DNA of 64,000 nucleotides from P36-A1 sp049478495 (lineage in GTDB: Bacteria > Bacillota_I > Bacilli_A > JAJDGJ01), in the NCBI RefSeq assembly GCF_049478495.1, contig NZ_CP168083.1:744001-808000 (forward strand), written 5' to 3'. The notes under the pieces were generated by a model that was given only the letters and a program-made list of their open reading frames with translations, was not told the origin of the DNA and made no database searches. The stretch's first letter is position 1, and each line of letters begins with the position of its first letter. Positions 33,962 through 41,638 of the stretch are shown here, piece by piece. The translations under genes were made by a program, and so were the position numbers.

Positions 33962-34919
33962 ATTTGTTACTCTCATTTAATTTTTTCTTATCATAATCTG
34001 GATCATATTGATCAGTTTCAATATAGATGTAAATCTTTTTATCAGGCATTGTTGATCTTATTTCTTTTTCAATATCATTTATAATATCATGAGCTAAATA
34101 ATTATATTTATCAACTAAATCTATCTTAGCTGCAACAAGAATTTCTGTAGGTCCTAAATGTACTGTTTTTATATCAATTACACGATCAACATCTTTTCTA
34201 TTAAAAGAAAGCATAATAGTTTTAAGATCAGTTTTTGTAACACTTTCACCAATCATTAAACTATAAAACTCTCTAGCTAGAACAATTGAAACGCCCATTA
34301 GTAATAATCCAATTAAAAGTCCACTTAATGCATCAAACATCGCATTATTTGTTACTAATGTTAATGTAGTACCTAACAAGGCTAATAATAGTCCAACTAC
34401 TGCACAAGTGTCCTCAGCAAATATAACTAATATTTCACTATGTCTACTTTCTTTAAGAAATTTGAATAATGGTAATTTATCAATATTTAATTCTTTTATT
34501 TCTTTAAAGGCTACTCTTAAAGATGATCCTTCAACTATTAAACCAAAAATTAATATTCCAATAATTAAATAGATATTACTAATTTCATGTGATGGGTGTA
34601 ATAGCTTTTCAATTGCTTCATATACACCAAGAGCACCACCTCCAAAAAATAACATCATAGCAACAATTGTAGAATAAAAATATTTAGCTCTAGCTTCTCC
34701 AAATTGATGTAATTCACTTTGTCCAGTAGTCGCTTTTTTATTTCCAACAAGTAAAAGTATTTGATTTGAACAGTCGATAAAACTGTGTATACTTTCATTC
34801 ATCATAGCTGTAGAACCACTTAGTAAAAAGCCGATAAACTTTGATATCGCAACTAAAACATTAGCTGCTAAAGCAATGATAACGGCAAACATTCCAGAAG
34901 GTGCATTCTTTTCTTTCAT
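33960..34919 (-). CDS. cation diffusion facilitator family transporter
   Basis: 319 aa. Six membrane segments with the zinc-site region in TM2 (NESIHSFIDCSNQ, an H-x3-D pair) and TM5 (SGLLIGLLLM), followed by a cytoplasmic ferredoxin-like domain (~210-300). CDF proteins export Zn2+, Mn2+ or Fe2+ by proton antiport; the metal cannot be told here. It resembles the subgroup with the GEARAKYFYSTIVAMMLF motif. Divergent from exoA. Confidence 0.87.
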   Translation of the reverse strand: MKEKNAPSGMFAVIIALAANVLVAISKFIGFLLSGSTAMMNESIHSFIDCSNQILLLVGNKKATTGQSELHQFGEARAKYFYSTIVAMMLFFGGGALGVYEAIEKLLHPSHEISNIYLIIGILIFGLIVEGSSLRVAFKEIKELNIDKLPLFKFLKESRHSEILVIFAEDTCAVVGLLLALLGTTLTLVTNNAMFDALSGLLIGLLLMGVSIVLAREFYSLMIGESVTKTDLKTIMLSFNRKDVDRVIDIKTVHLGPTEILVAAKIDLVDKYNYLAHDIINDIEKEIRSTMPDKKIYIYIETDQYDPDYDKKKLNESNK

Positions 34920-34997
34920 TATATATCCTCCTATATTAATAAGTTAATTATACAAGATATCTTAATTAATAAAAAATTAATTGTTTATATATTTAAA

Positions 34998-35027
34998 TTG
35001 TCGACAAAAAATATGGTATATTATGAT
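34998..35027 (+). promoter_or_regulatory. probable exoA promoter
   Basis: TTGTCG and TATGAT at 18 bases; an extended TG-G-TATATT inside this is an alternative. A 10-bp palindrome, TTGTCGACAA, overlaps the -35. Confidence 0.4.
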
Positions 35028-35041
35028 TGAGGTGAAAAATT

Positions 35042-35800
35042 ATGAAATTAATAAGTTGGAATGTAAATGGCTTAAGAGCAGTTATTAAAAAAGGTTTTAA
35101 TGAACAGCTTGAAAAGTTTGATGCTGATTTTATTTGCTTACAAGAAACAAAGTGTAAACCAGATCAAGTAGATACTAGTCAGTTTAATTATAAATATGCA
35201 TTTTGGAATAGTGCTGATAAAGCTGGATATTCAGGAACACTTATATTGACTAACAATAAGCCAATTAGTGTATTCAATGGTCTAGGTATTGAAGAACATG
35301 ATGCTGAGGGAAGAGTAATAACACTTGAATATGATAATTATTATTTAGTAACAGTATATACACCTAATTCTAAGCAAAAATTAGCTAGACTAGAATACAG
35401 AATGGTGTGGGAAGATGAATTTAGAAAATATCTTTTAAATTTGAAAGAAAAGAAAAATGTAATAATTTGTGGAGACTTAAATGTTGCCCACAATGAAATA
35501 GATATTGCACAACCAGATACAAACCATAAAAATGCCGGCTTTAGTGATGAAGAAAGAGAAAAAATGAGTGTTTTATTAGATAGTGGATTTGTAGATACAT
35601 TTAGATATAAATACCCAACTAGAAAAGATGTCTATACATTTTGGACTTACTTTAGACAAGCAAGAGAACGTAATATTGGTTGGAGAATAGATTACTTTTT
35701 AGTTAATGAAAAATTAAAAACTGAAATTGTTGATGCAGTAATATATGATGATATATTAGGTTCAGATCACTGTCCCATACAATTAGAAATAAACTTATAA
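35042..35800 (+). CDS. exoA: exodeoxyribonuclease III / AP endonuclease
   Basis: 252 aa. Cuts DNA at abasic sites in base excision repair. All EEP-fold motifs are present: SWNVNGLRA, Glu in LQETKC, GRVITLEY, TVYTPNS, CGDLNVAHNEID, GWRIDYFL and the terminal GSDHCPI. Cytoplasmic, monocistronic, with a terminator behind it. Confidence 0.96.
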   Translation: MKLISWNVNGLRAVIKKGFNEQLEKFDADFICLQETKCKPDQVDTSQFNYKYAFWNSADKAGYSGTLILTNNKPISVFNGLGIEEHDAEGRVITLEYDNYYLVTVYTPNSKQKLARLEYRMVWEDEFRKYLLNLKEKKNVIICGDLNVAHNEIDIAQPDTNHKNAGFSDEEREKMSVLLDSGFVDTFRYKYPTRKDVYTFWTYFRQARERNIGWRIDYFLVNEKLKTEIVDAVIYDDILGSDHCPIQLEINL

Positions 35801-35808
35801 ACTAAATA

Positions 35809-35840
35809 AAATAAAAAGGATGCCAATATCCTTTTTATTT
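35809..35840 (+). terminator. intrinsic terminator of exoA
   Basis: A perfect AAATAAAAAGGAT / ATCCTTTTTATTT stem with a 6-base loop. Confidence 0.75.
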
Positions 35841-35926
35841 ATGTCCAAATACCAATGTTTATATTACATAATAAATGTAATCATAATGTAAATTAGTGAA
35901 ATGTTTACTTGTTGTGTATGAAAGTA

Positions 35927-35954
35927 TTGTTTTTTTTATGTTTAAAAGTATAAT
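35927..35954 (+). promoter_or_regulatory. pepV promoter
   Basis: TTGTTT, a 16-base spacer and a perfect TATAAT, 34 bases before the ATG at 35988. Confidence 0.5.
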
Positions 35955-35987
35955 ATAATTAAAAGAGAAAGAAAGGAAATGTTACAA

Positions 35988-37343
35988 ATGAATTTAGATG
36001 TATTAGTAAATAGTTATTTTGATAGATTTATTGATGATGCAAAAGACTTAATATCTATCAAAAGTGTATTAGACAAAGCGGATATAAATGCTCCTTTTGG
36101 AGTTGGAATAGCCAATTCTTTGAATAAAATGATTGAAATATCAAATAAACTAGGTTTCAAAACTTATGTAGATCCTGAAGGTTATTATGGATATGCAGAA
36201 TTAGGTGAAGGAAAAAGCTTATTTGGAGTATTAGGTCATTTAGATGTAGTACCAGCAAATGATATTGAAAATTGGTCAAGTAATCCTTTTGAACTAACAA
36301 TAAAAGATAATCAAATAATAGCTAGAGGTATCCAAGATGATAAGGGTCCAACCTTACTTAGTATGTATGCTTTAAAAGCATTGCTAGATAATGGATATGA
36401 ATTAAATAAAAGAATAAGATTTATTTTTGGAACAGATGAAGAAAATTTATGGAGAGGTATTACAAAATACCAAGAAAAAGAAGAAATGCCTGATATGGGA
36501 TTTACTCCAGATTCTAAATTTCCTTTAATATATGCTGAAAAGGGTTTATTACAAGTGAAATTAACTTCAAAACAACATATTGATTTTGAATTTAAAGGTG
36601 GAGATGCTTTTAATGCAGTTCCTGCAAAAGCAGAAATTAAACTAGATAATGAATTAGTTAAAATTCTAGATGAATTAAAATATGAGTATCGTATTGATAA
36701 AGATAATTTAATAGTTGAAGGGAAATCAGTTCATGCACAGGCATCTGATACTGGAATTAATGCTTGTGTTAGATTAATGAAAGCTTTAAGCAAAAAGCAA
36801 GTAAATGCTAATTTGTTAGACTTTGTAATGAAATATGGGCAAAATCCAAATGGAGAAGATCTTTTTGGTAAAATTGAAGATGAACATTCTGGAAAATTAA
36901 TGTTCAATATAGGAATGGTGAATTTTACTGCTGATACTCAAGAAATTGATATTGATATGAGAATACCTGTTACTTATGATAAGGAATTAATTGTAAAAAG
37001 ATTAAAAGAAGTTGCAAAAGAATTTGACTTACACTACGAAGAGTTTGATTACTTGAAATCAATATATGTTAGTAAAGAGTCTGAACTAGTGAAATCATTA
37101 ATGCAAGCATATGTTGATGTTACAAATGATACACAATCACAACCAATGACAAGTGGTGGGGCAACTTATGCAAGAGCAATGGATAATTGTGTTGCTTTTG
37201 GAGCAGTTTTACCAAGTGGTTTAAAAACAGAACATCAAGCTAATGAACGAGTAAATATTGATGAGTTTAAAATAGCTATGAAGATTTATATGCAAGCATT
37301 TAGATTATTAGTGTTAAAGGAGAGAAAAAATGAAAAAATTTAA
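35988..37343 (+). CDS. pepV: dipeptidase PepV (M20 family)
   Basis: 451 aa from the ATG at 35988, which lies 9 bases after AAAGGA; an ATG three codons earlier touches that SD. Dinuclear-zinc dipeptidase. Metal-site motifs are GVLGHLDVVPA, GIQDDKGPT, FGTDEENLWRG and FTPDSKFP, with the late TSGGATYARAM. Cytoplasmic, with no signal peptide. The downstream membrane transporter starts inside its last codons, which suggests uptake and breakdown of peptides or amino acids as one unit. Confidence 0.92.
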   Translation: MNLDVLVNSYFDRFIDDAKDLISIKSVLDKADINAPFGVGIANSLNKMIEISNKLGFKTYVDPEGYYGYAELGEGKSLFGVLGHLDVVPANDIENWSSNPFELTIKDNQIIARGIQDDKGPTLLSMYALKALLDNGYELNKRIRFIFGTDEENLWRGITKYQEKEEMPDMGFTPDSKFPLIYAEKGLLQVKLTSKQHIDFEFKGGDAFNAVPAKAEIKLDNELVKILDELKYEYRIDKDNLIVEGKSVHAQASDTGINACVRLMKALSKKQVNANLLDFVMKYGQNPNGEDLFGKIEDEHSGKLMFNIGMVNFTADTQEIDIDMRIPVTYDKELIVKRLKEVAKEFDLHYEEFDYLKSIYVSKESELVKSLMQAYVDVTNDTQSQPMTSGGATYARAMDNCVAFGAVLPSGLKTEHQANERVNIDEFKIAMKIYMQAFRLLVLKERKNEKI

Positions 37344-38850
37344 AATGCCAAGTGCTTTTACAATAGTGTTTATTGCTTTATTAATTACAGCAATTCTAAC
37401 TTATTTTATACCTGTATCAGTTTTTGATGCAGAAACAGGAAAAGTTGTTGTAAAAGCTGTATTTGATGAATCAGATAATATTGTTAATTTAGGTGGAGCT
37501 GGTACACAGCCTGCAGGTGTTTGGGATTTTGTACAAGCACCAATCCAAGGTTTTCAAAACGCAAGTGATGTTGCAATTGCCTTATTAATCGCTGGTGGTT
37601 TCTTAAATGTATTAAACTATACAGGTGGACTAGAAGCAGGTATTGGTAAATTATTAAACAAATTTACTGGAGCAGTATTAATTGCAGTAATGACAACTAT
37701 TTTTGCATTATTAGGTACTGTCTTTGGATTATGGGAAGAAATTCCTGCCTTTGCAGTTGTAATCATACCTCTATTTGTTATTGCAGGATATGATGTAATG
37801 ACTGGTATTGGGGTATTATTTGTTGGAGCAACAGTTGGTAATATGGCTTCTGTAGTAAATCCATTTTCAGTAGGTGCTGCAGTTGCAGCTCTTGGTAATC
37901 CAGAATTATCATTAGGTTCTGGGATAATTTTAAGAATAATAATATTTGTGGTTTTAAACACAATTGCTACTTTCTATTTAATAAAGTATGCTAATTCAGT
38001 AAAAAAATTCCCTGAAAAGTCAATAATTGCAGAACTTGATGATGTAAATTCTTTAACAGATGATAATCAAAGTGAATTACCAGAATTTAATAGACAAAGA
38101 TTTTTATCAGCATTAGTATTTATATTAATAGTTGTATTCATGATTATAGGATATATTCCTTGGAGTGAGTTTGGACTTTCAGATATAGTTAATGCACCAA
38201 TAACAGCATTAAACCAAATTCCAGTAATTGGTTCAAAAAACTTTACACCATTTGGTGAATGGTACTTTAATGAATTCTCATTCTTATTCTTTATCGGTGC
38301 ATTCTTCTTAAAAATTATAAACAAAATTCCAGAAGCTAAATTCTTTAAACTATTCTTAGATGGATCAAAAGATTTACTTGGTGTTGTAGTAGTACTTGGT
38401 ATTGCTAGAGGTATTTCAATTTTAATGGGTTCAAAAACATCAGGAATGTCAGTAACATTAGTTTATTGGATTTCAGAAGCGATGGCTAATGTACCGTTAT
38501 GGGTATTTGCTATTGTTGCAATTTTTGCATTCATGGCAATTGGAGTATTCCTACAATCAACAAGTGGAGTAGCATCTATTTCAATGCCAATTCTTGGAGC
38601 TGTTGCAGCAGCAATCTTTGCAGCTACTAGTAGTGGTGAAATTGGTGGACAAATAATATTAATGTCAGCCTTTACAATTGGACTAAACTTTACATCTTGT
38701 ATATTCCCATCTGCAACAGTTATGGGTACCCTAGAATTAGTAAATGTCCCATATAATTACTATTTAAAATTTGTACTTAAAATCTATATTTTATTAACAA
38801 TAGTAGGTGGATTAATAATTTCGATTGCTCCATACATTGGATTAGTTTAA
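37330..38850 (+). CDS. YfcC family amino-acid/dicarboxylate transporter
   Basis: 506 aa, about 12 membrane helices. The sequence has family hallmarks: a short N-terminal MPSAFTIVFIALLITAILTY-type helix, GLWEEIPAFAVVIIPL, GATVGNMASVVNPFSVGAA, and a late QSTSGVASISMPILG plus GLNFTSCIFPSATVMG. YfcC proteins belong to the ion-transporter superfamily and include basic-amino-acid and C4-dicarboxylate carriers; the substrate is open. The 14-bp overlap with pepV argues for an amino-acid or peptide link. Confidence 0.85.
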   Translation: MKKFKMPSAFTIVFIALLITAILTYFIPVSVFDAETGKVVVKAVFDESDNIVNLGGAGTQPAGVWDFVQAPIQGFQNASDVAIALLIAGGFLNVLNYTGGLEAGIGKLLNKFTGAVLIAVMTTIFALLGTVFGLWEEIPAFAVVIIPLFVIAGYDVMTGIGVLFVGATVGNMASVVNPFSVGAAVAALGNPELSLGSGIILRIIIFVVLNTIATFYLIKYANSVKKFPEKSIIAELDDVNSLTDDNQSELPEFNRQRFLSALVFILIVVFMIIGYIPWSEFGLSDIVNAPITALNQIPVIGSKNFTPFGEWYFNEFSFLFFIGAFFLKIINKIPEAKFFKLFLDGSKDLLGVVVVLGIARGISILMGSKTSGMSVTLVYWISEAMANVPLWVFAIVAIFAFMAIGVFLQSTSGVASISMPILGAVAAAIFAATSSGEIGGQIILMSAFTIGLNFTSCIFPSATVMGTLELVNVPYNYYLKFVLKIYILLTIVGGLIISIAPYIGLV

Positions 38851-39023
38851 AAGATAATAATTATATTTAGTCATATTTAAAAAAAGTAGTGATATCTTGT
38901 AAAATAAATAGTATAATATATTAGATAGATATCTATTAAAAGTATTTAAGAATAAGCTTATAATACATTAGTAGTAAAGCAAAAAATAACTTTTTACTTA
39001 TAGTGATGAGTATATAAAAGATA

Positions 39024-39052
39024 TTGACTTTACAATGCGATTTCTATATAAT
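39024..39052 (+). promoter_or_regulatory. yceD-rpmF promoter
   Basis: TTGACT, a 17-base spacer and a perfect TATAAT. The -35 contains a TTG that opens a spurious longer reading frame. Upstream gap 38851-39023 holds nothing else I can name. Confidence 0.75.
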
Positions 39053-39080
39053 AATATTGTTGCAAAAAGTAGGTGTAATT

Positions 39081-39581
39081 GTGAAATGGAAAATAAGTTG
39101 GCTAAAAAAACAGCCTAATCAAGAATTCAAAGTTAGAGAAACGCTTAAGTTTGATCAAAAAATGTTTGCTAAAATATCTAATATTAGAGGAGTTAGCGAT
39201 GTTAAAGTGAACGGCTTAATTAAAATGGATGATGAATTAGTATCAGTTGATCTAATGTTCAAAGGAGTATTATATCTTCCTTGTTCATTGAGTGATGAAA
39301 CAGGAGATTTTCCATTTAATTTTCAAATTAATGAATTGCTTGATGAAGAGTTTGTTGATGCAATTGACTATGAAGCCGATTATATCGACTTATTGGAATT
39401 AGCCTGGCAAAGGCTAATTGTGGAAGCACCTACTAAGTTTGTCAAGAATGATTGTATAAACAAAAGTGGTAAGTCTTGGCGATTGCTAAGCGAAGATGAA
39501 TATGATCAAGAAAAAGAAACAGAAATAGATCCACGACTAGCAAAGTTAGAAGGTTTATTTAAGGATGATAAGGAGGATTAA
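39081..39581 (+). CDS. yceD: YceD/DUF177 family protein
   Basis: 166 aa from the GTG at 39081, 5 bases after AGGTG and 29 bases after the -10. The family core (RGVSDVKVNGLIKMDDELVSVDLMFKGVLYLPCSLS) and the acidic C-terminus with AKLEGLFKDD are typical. Across bacteria it lies just before rpmF, as here (2-base gap), and is implicated in 23S rRNA accumulation or ribosome assembly. Confidence 0.88.
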   Translation: MKWKISWLKKQPNQEFKVRETLKFDQKMFAKISNIRGVSDVKVNGLIKMDDELVSVDLMFKGVLYLPCSLSDETGDFPFNFQINELLDEEFVDAIDYEADYIDLLELAWQRLIVEAPTKFVKNDCINKSGKSWRLLSEDEYDQEKETEIDPRLAKLEGLFKDDKED

Positions 39582-39583
39582 TC

Positions 39584-39772
39584 ATGGCTGTACCATTTAG
39601 AAGAACATCTAAAAAAGTAAAAAGAACAAGAAGAACTCATTTCAAGCTTTCAATGCCTGGAGTAACTAAATGTGGTAATTGTGGAGAAATGACACTTTCT
39701 CACAGAGTTTGTAAACACTGCGGTAGTTATAAAGGAAAAACTGAAGTAAAAATGGAAAAAGGACAAGCATAA
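39584..39772 (+). CDS. rpmF: 50S ribosomal protein L32
   Basis: 62 aa. Basic N-terminus (AVPFRRTSKKVKRTRRTHFKL) and a four-cysteine zinc ribbon, CGNC and CKHC, so this is the zinc-binding (C+) form. AGGAGG precedes the ATG. Co-transcribed with yceD. Confidence 0.97.
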   Translation: MAVPFRRTSKKVKRTRRTHFKLSMPGVTKCGNCGEMTLSHRVCKHCGSYKGKTEVKMEKGQA

Positions 39773-39782
39773 TTGTTTGTAT

Positions 39783-39806
39783 AAACGCCCTTAGGGCGTT
39801 TTTTTT
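39783..39806 (+). terminator. intrinsic terminator of yceD-rpmF
   Basis: AAACGCCC-TTA-GGGCGTTT followed by T6, the most GC-rich hairpin in the window. Confidence 0.9.
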
Positions 39807-39879
39807 ATGCCCTTTTTTATTTTTGTTTAATAATTAATGCCAAATAGATAAATTATTAATAATTAGATAGTGTAAATAG

Positions 39880-39908
39880 TTGAGGCTAAATATTCATTAT
39901 GATATAAT
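39880..39908 (+). promoter_or_regulatory. dcw cluster promoter
   Basis: TTGAGG, a 17-base spacer and a perfect TATAAT, 44 bases before mraZ. Confidence 0.75.
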
Positions 39909-39920
39909 AAGTGTAATAAA

Positions 39921-39945
39921 GTGGTTAAATGTGGTAGAAGGTGGT
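39921..39945 (+). promoter_or_regulatory. MraZ operator: three GTGGT repeats
   Basis: GTGGT occurs at 39921, 39931 and 39941, an exact 10-bp period (one helical turn) just after the -10. Direct repeats with this spacing are the known MraZ-binding layout. The third repeat also supplies the Shine-Dalgarno. Confidence 0.8.
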
Positions 39946-39951
39946 GGTTAA

Positions 39952-40383
39952 ATGTTCATAGGACAATATAATAATAATATGGATGTTAAAAAACGACTGA
40001 CTTTTCCTGCGAAACTACGTGCACAAATTGAGGGAAATGTTGTACTAACTAGAGGATTAGATGGTTGCTTAAGTGTCTATACAATAGATGCTTGGGAGCA
40101 AGTTGCTAATAAACTTGCAGCTTTGCCTACAACTAAAGTACAAGCAAGAGCTTATGCTAGAATGGTTTTATCAAATGCAGCAGAAATAGAGTTTGATAAA
40201 AATGGAAGAATAAACATCCCTAATCACTTATGCGAATTAGCAAAATTGAGTAAAAGTTGCATAATTATAGGTGCTGGTAATCATATGGAAATATGGGATG
40301 AAACAAGATGGTTAGAATATAATGAATCATTAGAAGAAAGTTTTGATGATTTAGCATCAGAATTAATTGATTTTGAAATATAA
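39952..40383 (+). CDS. mraZ: transcriptional regulator MraZ
   Basis: 143 aa with two AbrB-like swapped-hairpin domains: residues ~5-50 (NNNMDVKKRLTFPAKLRAQI) and ~75-125 (EFDKNGRINIPNHL). It forms a ring that binds direct repeats in its own promoter and represses the division and wall cluster. The repeats are present at 39921-39945. Confidence 0.96.
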   Translation: MFIGQYNNNMDVKKRLTFPAKLRAQIEGNVVLTRGLDGCLSVYTIDAWEQVANKLAALPTTKVQARAYARMVLSNAAEIEFDKNGRINIPNHLCELAKLSKSCIIIGAGNHMEIWDETRWLEYNESLEESFDDLASELIDFEI

Positions 40384-40395
40384 GGGGGAATAAGC

Positions 40396-41322
40396 ATGTT
40401 TGATCATTATTCAGTTATGATGAAAGAATCTATTAACATGTTAAATATAAATCCAGAAGGTATATATGTAGATATGACCTTAGGTGGAGCAGGACATTCT
40501 TCTCAAATATATGAAAAGCTTTCAAGTAAAGGAAAGTTAATCTGTTTTGATCAAGATATTGTTGCTATAGAAAATGCTAAAGAGGTATTTAAGGAAAAAG
40601 AAAATGTATATATAATAAATAGTAATTTTGCAAACTTAAAAGAAGAATTAGCTAAAATTAATATAACAAAGGTTGATGGTATATTATTTGATTTAGGAGT
40701 TAGTTCAGTTCAGTTTGATACACCAGAAAGAGGTTTTTCATATAGATATGATGCTAGGCTTGATATGAGAATGGATCAAGATGCATCACTAAGTGCTTAT
40801 GAAATTATTAATGATTTTTCATTTAATGATATTGTCTATATTTTAAGAGCTTATGGGGATGAAAAGTTTGCTAAACAAATAGCTAGAACAATAGAGAAGA
40901 AAAGATTAATAAAACCAATAGAAACAACATTTGAGTTAGTTGATGCAATAAAAGAGTCTTTACCACAGGCAGTTTTAAAAAAGAAAGGACATCCAGCTAA
41001 AAAGACATTTCAAGCATTAAGAATTGCAGTTAATAAAGAATTAGATGTGTTTGAACAAGCTTTACTTGATGCTGTTGATATTCTCAATGTTAATGGCAGA
41101 ATTGCAGTTATTACTTTCCATTCTGGTGAAGATAAGATTTGCAAAAGAATTTTCAAACAACTAACGACATCTAAAATTCCAAAAAATATTCCAGTATTTG
41201 TTGAAGATGATATCGATTTCAGATTAATAAATACTAAATCTATAGTACCTAGTAATGAAGAATTACATGAAAATAATCGTTCTCATTCTAGTAGGTTAAG
41301 AGTAATAGAAAAAATAAAATGA
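40396..41322 (+). CDS. rsmH: 16S rRNA m4C1402 methyltransferase RsmH
   Basis: 308 aa. Class I SAM methyltransferase with YVDMTLGGAGHSSQI as the SAM loop, FDLGVSSVQFDTPERGFSYR and the late ITFHSGEDKI. It modifies C1402 in the decoding centre. AAGGGGG precedes the ATG; ends in TGA. Classic second gene of the cluster. Confidence 0.96.
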   Translation: MFDHYSVMMKESINMLNINPEGIYVDMTLGGAGHSSQIYEKLSSKGKLICFDQDIVAIENAKEVFKEKENVYIINSNFANLKEELAKINITKVDGILFDLGVSSVQFDTPERGFSYRYDARLDMRMDQDASLSAYEIINDFSFNDIVYILRAYGDEKFAKQIARTIEKKRLIKPIETTFELVDAIKESLPQAVLKKKGHPAKKTFQALRIAVNKELDVFEQALLDAVDILNVNGRIAVITFHSGEDKICKRIFKQLTTSKIPKNIPVFVEDDIDFRLINTKSIVPSNEELHENNRSHSSRLRVIEKIK

Positions 41323-41344
41323 TAGTTATAGGGGGCTAATTATT

Positions 41345-41638
41345 ATGAATAAAGTAGTTAAGAAAAGTCTAAAAAAGAACAGTAGAAAGTTAAAAATGGA
41401 ACTTTGTTTTGTTATATTATTTATGGTATACTTATGTAGTTGTATTATAGTAAAAAACTATAATATAAGTCTTGATCACCAGTTAAATACATTAACAAAG
41501 GAAAATCAAAATATAAAACAAAACAATCAAACTTTAAAACTGAAAATAGATGATTTAAGTTCATTTGAAAGAATGAACTCAGTAGCAAAAGAAAATGGTT
41601 TGGAAAATCGTGAAGGAACGATAAAAAATGTCAGATAA
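41345..41638 (+). CDS. ftsL: cell division protein FtsL
   Basis: 97 aa, recognised by position, size and layout: basic cytoplasmic N-terminus (~1-20), one membrane helix (~20-40), and an extracytoplasmic coiled coil (~48-80) ending in the SFERMNSVAKENGL motif common to FtsL proteins. It would bind FtsQ/DivIB and FtsB/DivIC in the septal complex. It overlaps the PBP gene by 11 bp. Confidence 0.8.
   Translation: MNKVVKKSLKKNSRKLKMELCFVILFMVYLCSCIIVKNYNISLDHQLNTLTKENQNIKQNNQTLKLKIDDLSSFERMNSVAKENGLENREGTIKNVR

Noticed and set aside
39024..39080. Longer yceD product from a TTG start
   Set aside because: The TTG is the first three bases of the -35 box; the GTG at 39081 has an SD and lies after the transcription start.
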